DNA from: Actinomycetes bacterium
Lineage (GTDB): Bacteria > Actinomycetota > Actinomycetes > Actinomycetales > Cellulomonadaceae
DNA length: 5,215 nt
Assembly: GCA_023401045.1 (NCBI GenBank)
Contig: JAEXEM010000419.1
Coordinates: 1-5,215, forward strand
Reading direction: 5' to 3'
Part shown: in pieces, positions 4,846 through 5,215 of the stretch
Layout: each line of letters begins with the position of its first letter
Position numbering within the stretch: the stretch's first letter is position 1
Translations under genes and position numbers: made by a program
The notes under the pieces: generated by a model
Seen by the model: the letters and a program-made list of their open reading frames with translations, nothing else
What the model was told of the DNA's origin: nothing
The model's database searches: none

Positions 4846-5215
4846 GACGCCGCGGCGACCACCGCCACGCCCGCGAGCACCGCCGCCACGCCCACGACCT
4901 GCACCCGCTGCAGCCGCTCGGCCAGCACCCACCTGCCGAGCGCGACGGTCACCACCGGGTAGAGCGACGCGAGCACCGCGACGAGGGACAGCGCCCCCGA
5001 GCGGGAGGCGAGCGCGAAGCACACGTTGGCGAGCAGGCCGATGACGCCGATCGCGACGATCCCCGCCCCGGAGCGCCACGTGAGCGTGAGCGGCGGGCGC
5101 CGCACGAGCGCGGCGACGACGTAGAGCGCGAGCGTGACGACCGCCCCGACCGTGAGGGTCGTCGGCACGCTCGTCGCGCTGCCGCGCGCGACCGCGAGGT
5201 TGGCGACCCCGAAGG
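4842..5215 (-). CDS. EamA/DMT-superfamily transporter, C-terminal half (partial)
   Basis: The gene enters from the right edge; 123 residues are visible in the window. They begin FGVANLAVARGSATSVPTTL and contain four hydrophobic segments at about residues 16-34, 48-66, 69-88 and 100-120. The stretch ASLYPVVTVALGRWVLAERL followed by VQVVGVAAVLAGVAVVA is typical of the second EamA repeat of drug/metabolite transporters. The substrate cannot be deduced. An internal GTG at 5168 is not the start, because the frame remains open and protein-like beyond it to the window edge. It runs in the same direction as tmk, with its stop 31 nt upstream of the tmk start, so readthrough into tmk is possible. In several actinobacteria I would have expected topA near tmk, so this neighbour may be a local rearrangement. 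Confidence 0.85.
   Translation of the reverse strand, partial: FGVANLAVARGSATSVPTTLTVGAVVTLALYVVAALVRRPPLTLTWRSGAGIVAIGVIGLLANVCFALASRSGALSLVAVLASLYPVVTVALGRWVLAERLQRVQVVGVAAVLAGVAVVAAAS

Noticed and set aside
4807..5079. Minus-strand ORF overlapping the transporter in another frame
   Set aside because: The translation is Arg/Gly/Ala-rich, while the frame of 4842-5215 gives four membrane segments matching EamA proteins.
1..5215. Search for mobile elements, CRISPR arrays, att sites next to the tRNA, and toxin-antitoxin pairs
   Set aside because: No tandem spaced repeats, transposase or integrase motifs, or a direct copy of the tRNA 3' end were seen. The gene content is ordinary chromosomal.

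Overview
The window is a stretch of chromosome from a high-GC Gram-positive bacterium (Actinobacteria). The DNA is strongly GC-rich, third codon positions are almost all G or C, GTG starts are used, -10 hexamers fit TANNNT, and the order tmk - holB - TAP-type secreted alpha/beta-hydrolase - tRNA-Thr is one I associate with actinomycetes. A Cellulomonas-like organism is my best guess, from general resemblance only.

Layout: nearly everything reads on the minus strand, so transcription runs from high to low coordinates. From the right edge there is the C-terminal half of an EamA/DMT-type membrane transporter (4842-5215, cut by the window), then tmk (4139-4810) and holB (3006-4142), which overlap by 4 nt and are almost certainly translationally coupled. 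Next is a secreted lipoprotein peptidase of the alpha/beta-hydrolase/TAP family (1435-2952), a tRNA-Thr(CGT) gene (1293-1365) with its own promoter and a hairpin terminator, a 63-residue Cys-rich protein of unknown function with a very good Shine-Dalgarno (907-1098), and a LiaF/YvqF-like membrane protein (133-834). At the left edge, bases 1-53 probably hold the last codons of an unidentified plus-strand gene that converges on the LiaF-like gene. Bases 54-132 lie between the two convergent stops and hold only a weak GC hairpin (116-130).

Function: tmk and holB form a DNA-replication pair (dTDP synthesis and the clamp-loader delta-prime subunit). The other genes are cell-surface or housekeeping functions (transport, peptide hydrolysis outside the membrane, envelope-stress sensing, translation) with no obvious joint pathway. 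The bases between 1099 and 1292 hold leader, promoter-like and terminator-like sequence but no gene.

The most interesting pattern is regulatory. Three of the genes (tmk, the hydrolase, the LiaF-like gene) lack a Shine-Dalgarno and instead have a TANNNT hexamer 6-7 nt upstream of the start codon, the layout of leaderless mRNAs. I saw no phage, insertion sequence, CRISPR array, toxin-antitoxin or clearly novel multi-gene system. The 63-residue Cys-rich protein is the main uncharacterised gene.
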